NCBI RefSeq assembly: GCF_024397975.1
Contig: NZ_CP073745.1
Location: 2,692,501 to 2,756,500 of the forward strand
DNA: 64,000 nt
Source: Bacterioplanoides sp. SCSIO 12839
GTDB lineage: Bacteria > Pseudomonadota > Gammaproteobacteria > Pseudomonadales > Oceanobacteraceae
Direction: 5' to 3'
The notes beneath the pieces were generated by a model, which worked only from the letters and a program-made list of their open reading frames with translations, had not been told where the DNA came from and made no database searches. The translations under genes and the position numbers were made by a program. Each line of letters starts with the position of its first letter. The stretch's first letter is position 1. Below are positions 53,887 through 63,089 of the stretch, piece by piece.

Positions 53887-54597
53887 ATGCAAAAACGCCA
53901 TGAGATACAACAGAAATCCCGCCTTGGGACACTGTTAATTCACAAAGGACTGATAACCCGCCAGCAACTTGATCAGGCGTTGACCCAACAAGCGAAAACA
54001 GGCATGCGTCTTGGTGAGGTGCTGGTCGAAAATGGCTGGTTAACCGATAAACAATTGAGTCGTGCGCTGAAGAAGCAATCGCGTTACCGCTTAATTGCTG
54101 CCGTCAGTGCCATGTTGTTAGGCCCTATACAGCCCTTTATGGCCTCCGCCAATGCAGCCACCGATGACCAGGCCGTTGCAGAGCAAACATTCGCTAAACG
54201 CTCCGGTATGCAGACCTTAAGCGAACTTGAGATGTCGAATGTATCCGGTCAGTCGTTAGGCACTCAGTATGAACAACTGATTGATGTGATCAGTGGCAAT
54301 ATGGATTCGGAAGATGACGTTGCAGCAACCACATTGGAATCGCTGCTCGGGTCTTTTTTGCCAGGATCAAACCTGTTGGAATCCGATATGGAAATCACCG
54401 GCGTGGAATATGAACCTGGCCCCCGAACCACATTAAACGCCGATGGTTCGCTGGATGTTAAAGTGCCCACCAAAATCAAACAGATCGCGTTCAAAAACGT
54501 GCGCGTTGCTGGTGCTTCTGGATCTCATCTGGGCGACGTTACGCTCAAAGATATCAACCTTGAAGGCATGAGCGTCAAGGTTCATCTGAGACCTTAA
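53887..54597 (+). CDS. MshEN-domain protein fused to an exported VSGQ-type domain
   Basis: The protein of about 236 residues begins with two copies of the MshEN motif, RLGTLLIHKG...LDQALTQQ (from residue 12) and RLGEVLVENG...LSRALKKQ (from residue 41). This is the double motif by which MshE-type domains bind cyclic di-GMP. It is followed by a hydrophobic segment ending in ASANA (about 69-91) and a likely periplasmic region with LSELEMSNVSGQ, a motif seen in DUF6160-like surface proteins. There is no ATPase domain. The ATG at 53887 is chosen over a GTG at 53818. It converges with the next gene, overlapping by four bases. Confidence 0.7.
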   Translation: MQKRHEIQQKSRLGTLLIHKGLITRQQLDQALTQQAKTGMRLGEVLVENGWLTDKQLSRALKKQSRYRLIAAVSAMLLGPIQPFMASANAATDDQAVAEQTFAKRSGMQTLSELEMSNVSGQSLGTQYEQLIDVISGNMDSEDDVAATTLESLLGSFLPGSNLLESDMEITGVEYEPGPRTTLNADGSLDVKVPTKIKQIAFKNVRVAGASGSHLGDVTLKDINLEGMSVKVHLRP

Positions 54598-56315
54598 CGC
54601 GCCAAAAACTGCCGTAGCAAGCGTGCTTTCTGAGCAGGTGCTTGCTCGGCAATCCGTTCCAGCTGTTGTTTTTGTTCTGACGTTAATTCAGCAGCATCCC
54701 AACCGGATAAAATGGCATACATCACCTGATCCGATGGTTCGGAAGCAACGTGGCCAATCAGACGGTCACGTTGGCTTTCATCCTGACTCAATACCCTGCC
54801 CGCAGCATAACGCTCTTTTTGTGTACCTGATTCCAGCACGGATAACATCGATTGCTCTAAACCATCCAAACGGGCATTACCCGCAGCCAGGATGGCGCTG
54901 GCGGAAGAGTGATCTGGTGATGTTATCGCCTCAGTGATGTGTTGCCGTAATTGTGATTCCAGGTAATCACTCCCCTGGCCCGAATCACTCAGGTTTGCCA
55001 AACTGGTTCCCATACTGATCAAGGCATTGTTTCTGACATTCGGAGTTTCATTCTGTTGCTCGGCCATGTTTGCCAGGGCATGGAAAGATTCCACCGTCAG
55101 CTTATCGTTACCGGCCAGAGATACCATCAGCCTTACTTTTTGTAAATCTGCCGCATTGCCAGCAGCAACAGGCATCGATGCCAGAGTTTGCAACATAAAA
55201 CTTTCGGCATCATCACGCCCGGTTATTCCCAAAGCGAAGATCAGATCACGCTTTGAAGAATCAGACAGATCGGATTGCAGTAACGCATTAACGGCATCCG
55301 TCGCCTGAAAATGATCCAACATATAATTTGCGGCCTGACGTAATGACGCCATATCTTTACTGTCAGAAAACTCCTGAAGAACCTCCCACATCTGCGCCTC
55401 AGTCTCGACGCGGTCAGCCAGTGTGTCCGCATTAACGCCGGCTACATTCCATTGATTGCCACTGTTGGCGTATTGAGCAAATTGATACTGCTGAATATCG
55501 GTAAAGACAGGAATGGCCTTCGCTTCGATTTTAAAACGAATAAAACCTTTTTTTCCGGCAACGCTCAGCGCGTGTTTTTCGACTGTACGTAATGTCTGCG
55601 GTAAACAGTTTTTACCTAGTTGCACCATCCAGTCACTTTGGTAGTCCGAAAATGAACCGGCAAATGAACGGATATTGGCGGTGGTTGGGTACGCCGCACG
55701 TTCAACGACAATTCCCTCTGTTCCCGACTGCCCTTCTGTTCCCGGTTGCCCTCCGGTTACTGATTGTCTGGCACGCTGACGATAGCGATAAGTTCTTTGT
55801 AACGGGTCATAACTGAAAAAATAATTGGTATCAGGTGCCCCAACCGACAAACCTTTCAGCAATTGCGACACAATGGCCATGGGGTGTTTTTCAATTAACC
55901 CTAAATCATCAAATGCGGTGAAAACGGCGTATTGCTGCGCATCAATACGGCTGAGAAACACAACATCCTGCAATGCCATATCTCCCTGACCTTCATTAAT
56001 CGTGATGCCGCTGGCAATGCCTTTAACAACGTCATCATTCGCCTGAGTTAATTGGGTTTTAAAACGCAGTCGGGAATCGTAGATTGCCTGTTGATTTAAT
56101 TCTGATGTGACTGTCACCGTCACATCATAAGCGACGTTCAGCTGCGTATTCTGGTTACACTGAAGTGGATCAAAATCTTTCTCCGGCAACAAAGAATTGG
56201 CCGTAACAAATTGTGGTGCAGCCGATGGCAACGATTGGATATATCCATACAAAGCCGCCGCACTTAAGCCTGCAAGGCCCAGTAACAGCAATAGAATTTT
56301 TTTAAATACAGACAT
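54594..56315 (-). CDS. Membrane-anchored protein with HEAT-like helical repeats
   Basis: The 573-residue protein has one N-terminal membrane helix (ILLLLLGLAGLSAAALYGYI). A beta-rich region of about 230 residues includes a Gly/Thr/Gln-rich insert (GGQPGTEGQSGTEG), and a C-terminal half of regular helical repeats resembles HEAT repeats (for example ALISMGTSLANL, ASAILAAGNARLDGLEQ). I do not recognise the family. The bulk should lie in the periplasm. It follows the cysteine-repeat gene on the same strand, but a terminator lies between them. Confidence 0.65.
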   Translation of the reverse strand: MSVFKKILLLLLGLAGLSAAALYGYIQSLPSAAPQFVTANSLLPEKDFDPLQCNQNTQLNVAYDVTVTVTSELNQQAIYDSRLRFKTQLTQANDDVVKGIASGITINEGQGDMALQDVVFLSRIDAQQYAVFTAFDDLGLIEKHPMAIVSQLLKGLSVGAPDTNYFFSYDPLQRTYRYRQRARQSVTGGQPGTEGQSGTEGIVVERAAYPTTANIRSFAGSFSDYQSDWMVQLGKNCLPQTLRTVEKHALSVAGKKGFIRFKIEAKAIPVFTDIQQYQFAQYANSGNQWNVAGVNADTLADRVETEAQMWEVLQEFSDSKDMASLRQAANYMLDHFQATDAVNALLQSDLSDSSKRDLIFALGITGRDDAESFMLQTLASMPVAAGNAADLQKVRLMVSLAGNDKLTVESFHALANMAEQQNETPNVRNNALISMGTSLANLSDSGQGSDYLESQLRQHITEAITSPDHSSASAILAAGNARLDGLEQSMLSVLESGTQKERYAAGRVLSQDESQRDRLIGHVASEPSDQVMYAILSGWDAAELTSEQKQQLERIAEQAPAQKARLLRQFLAR

Positions 56316-56358
56316 AAAACACGGACATAAGACTCAAATAAAGCTCAAATAAAATGAC

Positions 56359-56391
56359 AAAAACCTTCTGGCGACCTGATCACCAGAAGGT
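56359..56391 (-). terminator. Terminator of the cysteine-repeat gene
   Basis: ACCTTCTGG and CCAGAAGGT pair over an 11-base loop and are followed by T5 on the minus strand. Confidence 0.85.
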
Positions 56392-56405
56392 CTAGGGCCT
56401 GTTAT

Positions 56406-57944
56406 TTACAGAAGAATTGACTGAGCTTCATCGCGAGCCAGTAAAACCTCATTATCCTGGCTCCCCTGCCAATCAATATCAGCTTCATCACCAAACGCAT
56501 TAATATCAATGCCAAGCACTTTCAGGAAGGTATCCACATAACCCCGCCCCGAACTCAGCTGACGTTCCAGCGATTCCGTTTTATAGGTTTCATAGCCTCC
56601 TTCAGAGGCAACACGCACACCTTCTTCCAGCGAATACGGCATGGATAATTCCATCACCCACAATTTAAAATCCGCACCGATCTGTAATAAATCCGGCAGG
56701 AAATTCAGAATACTGGTAATTCGAACATACGCTTGAGAAGACAACCACATATCCATCTCCGGGGTTACATCCAGGCGAGTCTGATTCGCGTGTTGTACAC
56801 CATTAATAATAACCGGCGGCTGAGCACGATCGACCGTTGACGTCAGCTGGGTTTGTGCACTCATGGTACTACCGACGGAGCCATAAATACGGAAGGGAAT
56901 GAGCTCATAAACCGATACTGACATAATCCCCAGATCGACACCCGCCAGCGCATGTAACGCCGGATCAAACATCCGGGTTGAAGCCTGAACACTGATACTC
57001 GGTTTCATATTCAGGCTGGCTGTGGCAACCGTACCGTCGTCATCACAAGCAATCTCAGTGGTAAAATCAAACAACACCGTTTCCGCCAGCGATGGAACAT
57101 ACCAGGCGGTGTTAACCTGTTCATCCAGACTATCTGAGACGGCACCAATAATAGCGCTGCCGGCTTCTTTAACACCCGTTGCTGCTAAACCGGTAACGTC
57201 CGGTACTGGCAAACCGGCAAAACCTTCGATGGCATCCAGGCCACACACAATCGGAGCAAATGACATATCCGTTTTTAACGTTGGCGTCTGATCTTGAGGC
57301 ACCACAATACCGCCCTGGCCAGCTGTTGCCAGAAATGCCTGATGTTGCTCATTTGCCTGACCCAGAATGCGCCCTGCCATGGCAGCACCAAATTGGCCAA
57401 AACACATTGGTCCTACGCCATTAAAGGTGTCGGCACAGGGCTCGTAACATAATCCGGCTTCATTAATCTGACCTTGCGGGCACTCTTTAACTACACGCTC
57501 CTGAACCCAGGATTGTTTAGTAATTGTCTCTGGCCACCACTTCCACTTGGTGCAGAAAGCACCGGTATCACTGAAACCATCCGGACATTGTTGCCAACAA
57601 ACACCCGCTACCGAATCGAACCCCGCCGGGCAATCTCTGGCACATAACCCGGCATTGTCGCTGTAACCCGCTGGGCAAACACTGGGAATTTTGCCAACAC
57701 CACGGTTATAAGCCCATTCTTCAAAAGGACGTTCGATTTTTTTTACACTGGTATCAATCTGATGCTGAATATTACCAATCAGAGATAAGAACTGGTTGCC
57801 CTCGGATTCACCCGATACAGCCTGAACCTCTACCGGGTAAATCGCACCGTTTTTAATCGCATCGGCATGGCTACTGTTGGCCTGCAACAACGAAGCTGGC
57901 AACAGCAGCAATGCGCACATCAGAAGTCTTGTGATGAGTATCAT
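56406..57944 (-). CDS. Secreted protein with cysteine-rich CPxG(F/Y) repeats
   Basis: The protein of about 512 residues has a signal peptide (LLMCALLLLPASLLQA). A cysteine-rich block (about residues 90-190) repeats the pattern CPAGYSDNAGLC, CPAGFDSVAGVC and CPDGFSDTGAFC, then CPQGQINEAGLC. A long region without a recognised domain follows. The repeats look like small disulfide-bonded modules. The ATG at 57944 has GGAGG nine bases upstream and is preferred over 57962. The family is unknown to me, and periplasmic or surface location is inferred. Confidence 0.7.
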   Translation of the reverse strand: MILITRLLMCALLLLPASLLQANSSHADAIKNGAIYPVEVQAVSGESEGNQFLSLIGNIQHQIDTSVKKIERPFEEWAYNRGVGKIPSVCPAGYSDNAGLCARDCPAGFDSVAGVCWQQCPDGFSDTGAFCTKWKWWPETITKQSWVQERVVKECPQGQINEAGLCYEPCADTFNGVGPMCFGQFGAAMAGRILGQANEQHQAFLATAGQGGIVVPQDQTPTLKTDMSFAPIVCGLDAIEGFAGLPVPDVTGLAATGVKEAGSAIIGAVSDSLDEQVNTAWYVPSLAETVLFDFTTEIACDDDGTVATASLNMKPSISVQASTRMFDPALHALAGVDLGIMSVSVYELIPFRIYGSVGSTMSAQTQLTSTVDRAQPPVIINGVQHANQTRLDVTPEMDMWLSSQAYVRITSILNFLPDLLQIGADFKLWVMELSMPYSLEEGVRVASEGGYETYKTESLERQLSSGRGYVDTFLKVLGIDINAFGDEADIDWQGSQDNEVLLARDEAQSILL

Positions 57945-58100
57945 TATTTTTATCCTCCACATTTTATGAGGTGTAACTTAGTTTTATCTGGAACCATCGT
58001 CCAGTTTTATAGAGGTAATTGTGCGCCAATATCTCAGGTATTTATGCAACGACGGCATAACATCACCACTAGCAACGCCATATCAGCGAATAAAAGCCAC

Positions 58101-58126
58101 AAAAAAGGCCACATCACTGTGGCCTT
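58101..58126 (-). terminator. Terminator of phoD-like gene
   Basis: AAGGCCAC/GTGGCCTT with a 6-base loop and a T6 run on the minus strand, just after the PhoD gene stop. Confidence 0.85.
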
Positions 58127-58144
58127 CGGCTGAAGCGCTGGCGC

Positions 58145-59776
58145 TTACGCTTTAGGTGCAAACGGAACCGGGTTGCGAATGCCGGTTACCGGGCGATCCG
58201 CTTCACTCAGGCGATTGCTGCCATTATCGGTTTTATAAGACACCTCATGGTAATGTGCAGTGCTCTTCTTCTCGATGGTATTGACGTAATACCAGTCAGC
58301 CTGGGCACGTTCTTGTGTGACATCCAGAATAAAGAAACCATGATGCACCATATCGCAGAACTTCAGATGCGGGCTGCTGGACTTTAATGCCGCCGCCGCA
58401 ATATCACCCACCACGGGAGGCAATGCCGGAGATGTCACAGAAGGTGTTACAAACTCAACACCTAAAGCTCCATCACCGGTTTTACCGTTATATTTATTAC
58501 GATCGAATGGGTCCTGAGCTAAGTCAGCCACCCAGGTTGAATGAATATCACCCGTCAACACGATGAAGTTATCGATATTGTTTTGCTCCAGGTGATTAAA
58601 CAGACGACGACGGGTCGACGTATAACCATCCCAGGTATCCAGGAAGAAAGAGGCACCGCCACCTAACTTATCTGGCAGAGCAACCGGGCCAATTTGTTGG
58701 ATCTGAACCTGCTGACCACAAATTTTCCACTTAGCAGACGAAGTTGAAAGCTGGTTATGCAGCCATTGCTCCTGATCGAAGCCCAGCAAGGTGCGGTTAG
58801 GATCATGACGCTCTGATTGAGTGAAGAAACCTACCTGTTCATCACGGCCTTCAACCCGGGTATCCAGCACCATCAGATCAACCAGGTTACCAAACTGCAG
58901 CTTACGGTATACCGCTTCCAGATCATCCGGCTGATTACGGATTGGCATCCACTCAAAATACGCCTGTTTAGCCGCACGCTTACGTGCGATGAAATCGCCT
59001 TCACCGTCGTTATGATTCTCGGCACCGTCTTTCCAGGTATCGTTCGCAAACTCGTGATCATCCCAGGTAACAATAAACGGATATTGCTGATGCAGCGCTT
59101 TTAAATCCGGGTCGCGCTTATACAAGTTGTGACGCTGACGGTAATCGCTCAGTGACACAATTTCATTTTTAGGCAGCAGCGCACGCTGTTCACGCAGGTT
59201 TTTATCGTCGTACTCACCTTCGGCATATTCATAAATGTAATCGCCCAAGTGAACCACTGCATCCAGGTCATTACGCTCAGATAAAATACGATACACATTA
59301 AAATAACCGTGCGGAAAACTGGAGCAGGAAACAACGGCAAGGCGCAGACGATCCAGGCCAGTTTCTGCGGCGGTTTTGGTACGGCCAATTTCGGATTTTT
59401 TATCGCCGGCTTCAAACTGATAGTAATACCAGGTATTTGGCATCAGGCCATCGGCGTCTACTTTAACGGTGTAATCACGCTCAGCATTGGTGGTGAACAC
59501 GCCACTGTTGGCTTCATCGGTCATCTCGATATCACGGCAAATGCGCCATTTCACATCAATGGTAGCGTTCACTTGTGGCGTAATGCGAGTCCATAAAATC
59601 ACGCGATCACTGAGCGGATCGCCCGATGCCACACCATGACCAAAATCAGCAATCACTTTATCAGCCAGTGGATCTACCGGTGGCTTCGAAGACATCGCAG
59701 CTGCCGGGCCTGCAACCGAAGCAGCAGCACCAGCCAATCCTAAATTTTTCAGTAACGAACGACGAGAAACAGACAT
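58145..59776 (-). CDS. phoD: PhoD-family alkaline phosphatase/phosphodiesterase, Tat-exported
   Basis: The 543-residue enzyme starts with a twin-arginine signal (SRRSLLKNLGLAGAAASVAGP) and carries PhoD motifs: HGVASGDPLSDRVILWTRI, VVSCSSFPHGYFN, HLGDYIYEY, VTWDDHEFAND and LTGDIHSTWV. PhoD enzymes hydrolyse phosphate mono- and diesters in the periplasm using calcium and iron. It lies 104 bases downstream of another phosphatase on the same strand, so both probably serve phosphate acquisition. No clear Pho box precedes it. Confidence 0.92.
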   Translation of the reverse strand: MSVSRRSLLKNLGLAGAAASVAGPAAAMSSKPPVDPLADKVIADFGHGVASGDPLSDRVILWTRITPQVNATIDVKWRICRDIEMTDEANSGVFTTNAERDYTVKVDADGLMPNTWYYYQFEAGDKKSEIGRTKTAAETGLDRLRLAVVSCSSFPHGYFNVYRILSERNDLDAVVHLGDYIYEYAEGEYDDKNLREQRALLPKNEIVSLSDYRQRHNLYKRDPDLKALHQQYPFIVTWDDHEFANDTWKDGAENHNDGEGDFIARKRAAKQAYFEWMPIRNQPDDLEAVYRKLQFGNLVDLMVLDTRVEGRDEQVGFFTQSERHDPNRTLLGFDQEQWLHNQLSTSSAKWKICGQQVQIQQIGPVALPDKLGGGASFFLDTWDGYTSTRRRLFNHLEQNNIDNFIVLTGDIHSTWVADLAQDPFDRNKYNGKTGDGALGVEFVTPSVTSPALPPVVGDIAAAALKSSSPHLKFCDMVHHGFFILDVTQERAQADWYYVNTIEKKSTAHYHEVSYKTDNGSNRLSEADRPVTGIRNPVPFAPKA

Positions 59777-59880
59777 AATTATTCCCTCAAGGGCATCCTT
59801 AGCGACACTGCTCTCTTCAGTGCCGCTTATGCTTGTATTAATAAATGATCGGGGTTGTGCGAAAAATAAGGCGTATCGTT

Positions 59881-60921
59881 TTATTGACGCGTCAGGGTCT
59901 GGCTGAAGGCCGCCTGGTATTCACCACTGACTTTATCAACGGTGTATGCCGTTCCACGGAATTCATCCCCTTCAATTTCGATGTAGAAGAAGCCCAGTAC
60001 ACCATCTTCCTGCCAGTAAGCTTCGTTACGGTCACGGTTGGTCAGGTCACGGGTTTTACCACCAGCGCCCGATACCATGTGGAAGGTTTTACCGCAGCTG
60101 TCGGTTGGCTTCAGCCATTGCAGCTCATGATCGTGTCCGGCAATCATGACATCAACCTGATTGCACACATTGTCTTTTAAAAAGTTGCGATAAATGATGC
60201 CCGCACCCGGGAAACCATCATAAATACCCGCATTATTATGGCGACCATTAGAAATATAAGCATGATGCGCGTAAGCAATTTTCCAGGGAGCCGTTGAATT
60301 CTGAAGCTGCAGGTTAAACCAGTTAGCTTGCTTCTTGCGATACGGGAACTGGAAATATTCATGATCAGCATCCGCTACACCCGCCAGCGGGTTAGAGTCC
60401 AGCGCAAAAAACTCAACCAATGGGTTGATGTCATTCGCTGGGGCGGTGAAGTTGTAATAACGCGCAGGCATGTTCCATTTGTCACTGGTGCGATTTTCTT
60501 TGTAGTGATAAGCCACCTGAATATCACCTTTGTCATTGTCCAGGCCATCGCCACCAATGATCCAGGTATTATCGTGATTGCCTAATGCCATATAAAACGG
60601 AAAATCCAATTTAGCGTACGGATCTTCAAATTTGGTCTCAAACTGAATGTCATCCGTGGAATCCGCGCCAGATTCATAAATGTTATCGCCCAGTCCAATG
60701 GCGAAATCACAACCACGCTCAGCACAGACCTTTTCCATCACGTCGGCCACTTTGTACTGACCGTCTTCACCCGTTCCCATATCACCAATGGCAATAAAGC
60801 GAACAATTTTTCCCGGGGCTGGCGTTGGCTCTGGTGCGGGTTCTGGGGTTTTTGACATAGCCATCGCCTGGCCACTGATCATGCTGGCAGCCATCACGCT
60901 GAACAGAGTAGTCTTGTTCAT
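59881..60921 (-). CDS. Purple-acid-type metallophosphoesterase (ACP5-like)
   Basis: The 346-residue protein has a signal peptide (VMAASMISGQAMA), a Pro/Glu-rich spacer and the metallophosphatase motifs IGDMG, GLGDNIYESG, MALGNHDN, YAHHAYIS and IAGHDHELQW. The order matches tartrate-resistant/purple acid phosphatases. It should hydrolyse phosphomonoesters in the periplasm. GGAG lies eight bases before the ATG. It is followed by the PhoD gene, suggesting a phosphate-scavenging pair. Confidence 0.85.
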   Translation of the reverse strand: MNKTTLFSVMAASMISGQAMAMSKTPEPAPEPTPAPGKIVRFIAIGDMGTGEDGQYKVADVMEKVCAERGCDFAIGLGDNIYESGADSTDDIQFETKFEDPYAKLDFPFYMALGNHDNTWIIGGDGLDNDKGDIQVAYHYKENRTSDKWNMPARYYNFTAPANDINPLVEFFALDSNPLAGVADADHEYFQFPYRKKQANWFNLQLQNSTAPWKIAYAHHAYISNGRHNNAGIYDGFPGAGIIYRNFLKDNVCNQVDVMIAGHDHELQWLKPTDSCGKTFHMVSGAGGKTRDLTNRDRNEAYWQEDGVLGFFYIEIEGDEFRGTAYTVDKVSGEYQAAFSQTLTRQ

Positions 60922-60999
60922 CTTGCAATCTCCGGAAACTGATGAGTAATTATATGTAAGTCAATTTGGCGCGCAGATTAGCGGCAAAATGTTACATAA

Positions 61000-61533
61000 A
61001 TGTTATTGTTATATTTCATGCTTTCAGCCGAATACCGTGCTGAATTCGCCCGATTGAATCATATTTTTGCTATCAGAAAACAGGTCGGCACGCGCCAAAC
61101 AAAACTGATGTACCATTTTAATTCTGACGTCACACTGGCGGCATTGAATACCCTGTATAAAGAGTCTGGAGAAACGGGCCGTGCAGGGCCGGAAGATATC
61201 CGTATTGGATTGCAGCAAGACACGTTGTTAGTTTGCGGAGCGCGACTGATGCGCTATGACGATTCGTATTGGCTGTTACGCAATCTCTGCACTCTGCCAG
61301 CAGCACGCCAAACTGGCCTGGCCTCACAATTACTGCAGGTAATTCAGAATCAGCTGGAATATCAGCCTTTGATTACCTTTCCCTTGCCACATCTGAATGC
61401 GTTTTATCGGCGCAATGGTTTTCATGAAGTTGATATCGCCGACTTACCACCCCATTTAAGCCAATTATTGCGACAATGCCGACGTCGTAACAAAGGCATT
61501 CAGGCCATGGTCAGTGGCGTATCACTTCGGTAG
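61000..61533 (+). CDS. GNAT-family acetyltransferase-like protein
   Basis: The frame encodes 177 residues. WLLRNLCTLPAARQTGLASQLLQVIQNQ resembles the acetyl-CoA-binding segment of GNAT enzymes (R/Q-x-x-G-x-A), and LNAFYRRNGFHEV is the usual C-terminal GNAT motif. The substrate is unknown. The start is uncertain: ATGs at 61000, 61018 and 61108 all lack a clear ribosome-binding site. It is divergent from the acid phosphatase gene. Confidence 0.7.
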   Translation: MLLLYFMLSAEYRAEFARLNHIFAIRKQVGTRQTKLMYHFNSDVTLAALNTLYKESGETGRAGPEDIRIGLQQDTLLVCGARLMRYDDSYWLLRNLCTLPAARQTGLASQLLQVIQNQLEYQPLITFPLPHLNAFYRRNGFHEVDIADLPPHLSQLLRQCRRRNKGIQAMVSGVSLR

Positions 61534-61593
61534 ACTGCCGCGCACGATTAATCCTGTATTCACCATAATTGGTATCCACCTTAAGAAGTTACT

Positions 61594-62085
61594 ATGGCCA
61601 ATAAAAACAAGCTCAGCACGTTAGTTGGAAAAATTGAAAAGCTACCAGTCTCATGGCGCGCTCCGGCTATCTCCTTTCTGATGGGAAAAGTGATTCCGTT
61701 TGCCGGAACATCCGGTACCCGGGTTGAAAAGCTGACGCCAAACGAATGCATCATTGTGATGCGAAATAAAAAGAAGGTACAAAATCATATCGGCAGCGTG
61801 CATGCCGCTGCGATGGGCTTACTGGCAGAATCTGCCACTGGCTTTATGACCGGGTTAAGCGTTCCTGATGATCGCATTATTGTGATCCGCTCAATGAAGC
61901 TTGAGTACGGTAAACGTGCCAGTGGCGATATGAAAGCCGTCGCCAGTTTCTCAGACGAGCAGGTTCAATACATCAAAGAGACTCCCAAAGGTGACATTGA
62001 AGTACCGGTGGTAATCACCGATGCAACCGGCACCGAAACGGTTAAGGCAACCATGATCTGGGCCTGGACACCGAAGAAAAAGTGA
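61594..62085 (+). CDS. DUF4442 hotdog-fold protein
   Basis: This 163-residue protein resembles DUF4442 thioesterase-like proteins, with LTPNECIIVMRNKKKVQNHIGSVHAAAMGLLAESATG in the hotdog helix region. Such proteins are presumed acyl-CoA thioesterases, but activity is untested for most. AAGAAGT precedes the ATG. A hairpin follows the stop. Confidence 0.82.
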   Translation: MANKNKLSTLVGKIEKLPVSWRAPAISFLMGKVIPFAGTSGTRVEKLTPNECIIVMRNKKKVQNHIGSVHAAAMGLLAESATGFMTGLSVPDDRIIVIRSMKLEYGKRASGDMKAVASFSDEQVQYIKETPKGDIEVPVVITDATGTETVKATMIWAWTPKKK

Positions 62086-62096
62086 CCTTTCTGATC

Positions 62097-62122
62097 AGAA
62101 TCCGCACAAAATTGCGGATTCT
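62097..62122 (+). terminator. Hairpin after the DUF4442 gene
   Basis: AGAATCCGCA and TGCGGATTCT form a perfect 10-base stem with a 6-base loop. The T-run is weak, so it is a probable but imperfect terminator. Confidence 0.65.
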
Positions 62123-62239
62123 ACTTATTGTCATCCCCGCATTAACCACGGAAAATAGCCCGTTTTGACGATTTGGTCAGGCTATGCCGATATTGGCGCT
62201 CCTGCGTTAACTGGCCAAACCAGCTTACAGACGGTACCC

Positions 62240-63034
62240 ATGAACGATACAGCCCCTGAATCTCAGGATACAAGCACCGCACTGCAACTGATTGATATTC
62301 ATAAATCCTATGGAGATCTTGAAGTACTGAAAGGCGTCAGCCTCGAAGCCAATACCGGCGATGTGATTTCGATTCTGGGTTCCAGCGGCTCAGGAAAAAG
62401 TACCCTGCTGCGTTGCATCAACTTGTTGGAAAAGCCGAATCAGGGCCAGATCCTTATTGGTGGTGAAGAGTTGGGCCTGAAAGCCGATAAACACGGCGAG
62501 CTGCAAGCCAGCGATCATAAGCAACTGGAACGCATGCGTTCACGCTTAGGTTTTGTTTTTCAGCAGTTTAATTTGTGGCCCCACATGACCATCTTGCAGA
62601 ACATCATTGAAGCACCGGTTCATGTCTTAAAAATCCCAAAAGAACAAGCCATCAGCCGCGCCCGTGACTTACTGAAAAAAGTGGGCCTGGCCGATAAAGA
62701 AGACGTTTATCCGGGTAATTTATCCGGCGGTCAGCAACAGCGCGTTGCCATTGCCCGCACACTGGCGATGGAACCTCAGGTGCTGTTGTTCGATGAACCA
62801 ACATCCGCGCTCGACCCTGAACTGGTGAACGAAGTGTTGGCTGTGATGCGTGAGCTGGCCGATGAAGGCCGCACCATGCTGATTGTCACACATGAAATGC
62901 GTTTCGCTCGCGAAGTATCCAGTAAAGTCGTATTCCTGCATCAGGGCCAGATTGAAGAGATTGGCACACCAGAACAGGTATTTGATAACCCGCAGTCACC
63001 GCGGGTACGCGACTTTATGGCCAGCCATCAATAA
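62240..63034 (+). CDS. Polar amino-acid ABC transporter ATP-binding protein (HisP/AotP type)
   Basis: The ATPase of about 264 residues has Walker [11 protein letters not shown]-loop [11 protein letters not shown], signature [17 protein letters not shown], Walker [14 protein letters not shown] and switch [15 protein letters not shown] and the surrounding residues are typical of histidine/arginine-type importers. The frame opens at 62165, but the ATG at 62240 starts a normal N-terminus. It is the first gene of an operon with the binding protein and permease that follow. Confidence 0.92.
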   Translation: MNDTAPESQDTSTALQLIDIHKSYGDLEVLKGVSLEANTGDVISILGSSGSGKSTLLRCINLLEKPNQGQILIGGEELGLKADKHGELQASDHKQLERMRSRLGFVFQQFNLWPHMTILQNIIEAPVHVLKIPKEQAISRARDLLKKVGLADKEDVYPGNLSGGQQQRVAIARTLAMEPQVLLFDEPTSALDPELVNEVLAVMRELADEGRTMLIVTHEMRFAREVSSKVVFLHQGQIEEIGTPEQVFDNPQSPRVRDFMASHQ

Positions 63035-63089
63035 ACTGACTTTTCTGATGACTGGCACACTCCACAAAAAAATAATCCGAGGAATTTCT

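Noticed and set aside
62883-63089. Long N-terminal extension of the amino-acid binding protein
   Set aside because: It overlaps the ATPase gene out of frame. A signal peptide with a strong ribosome-binding site starts at 63090.
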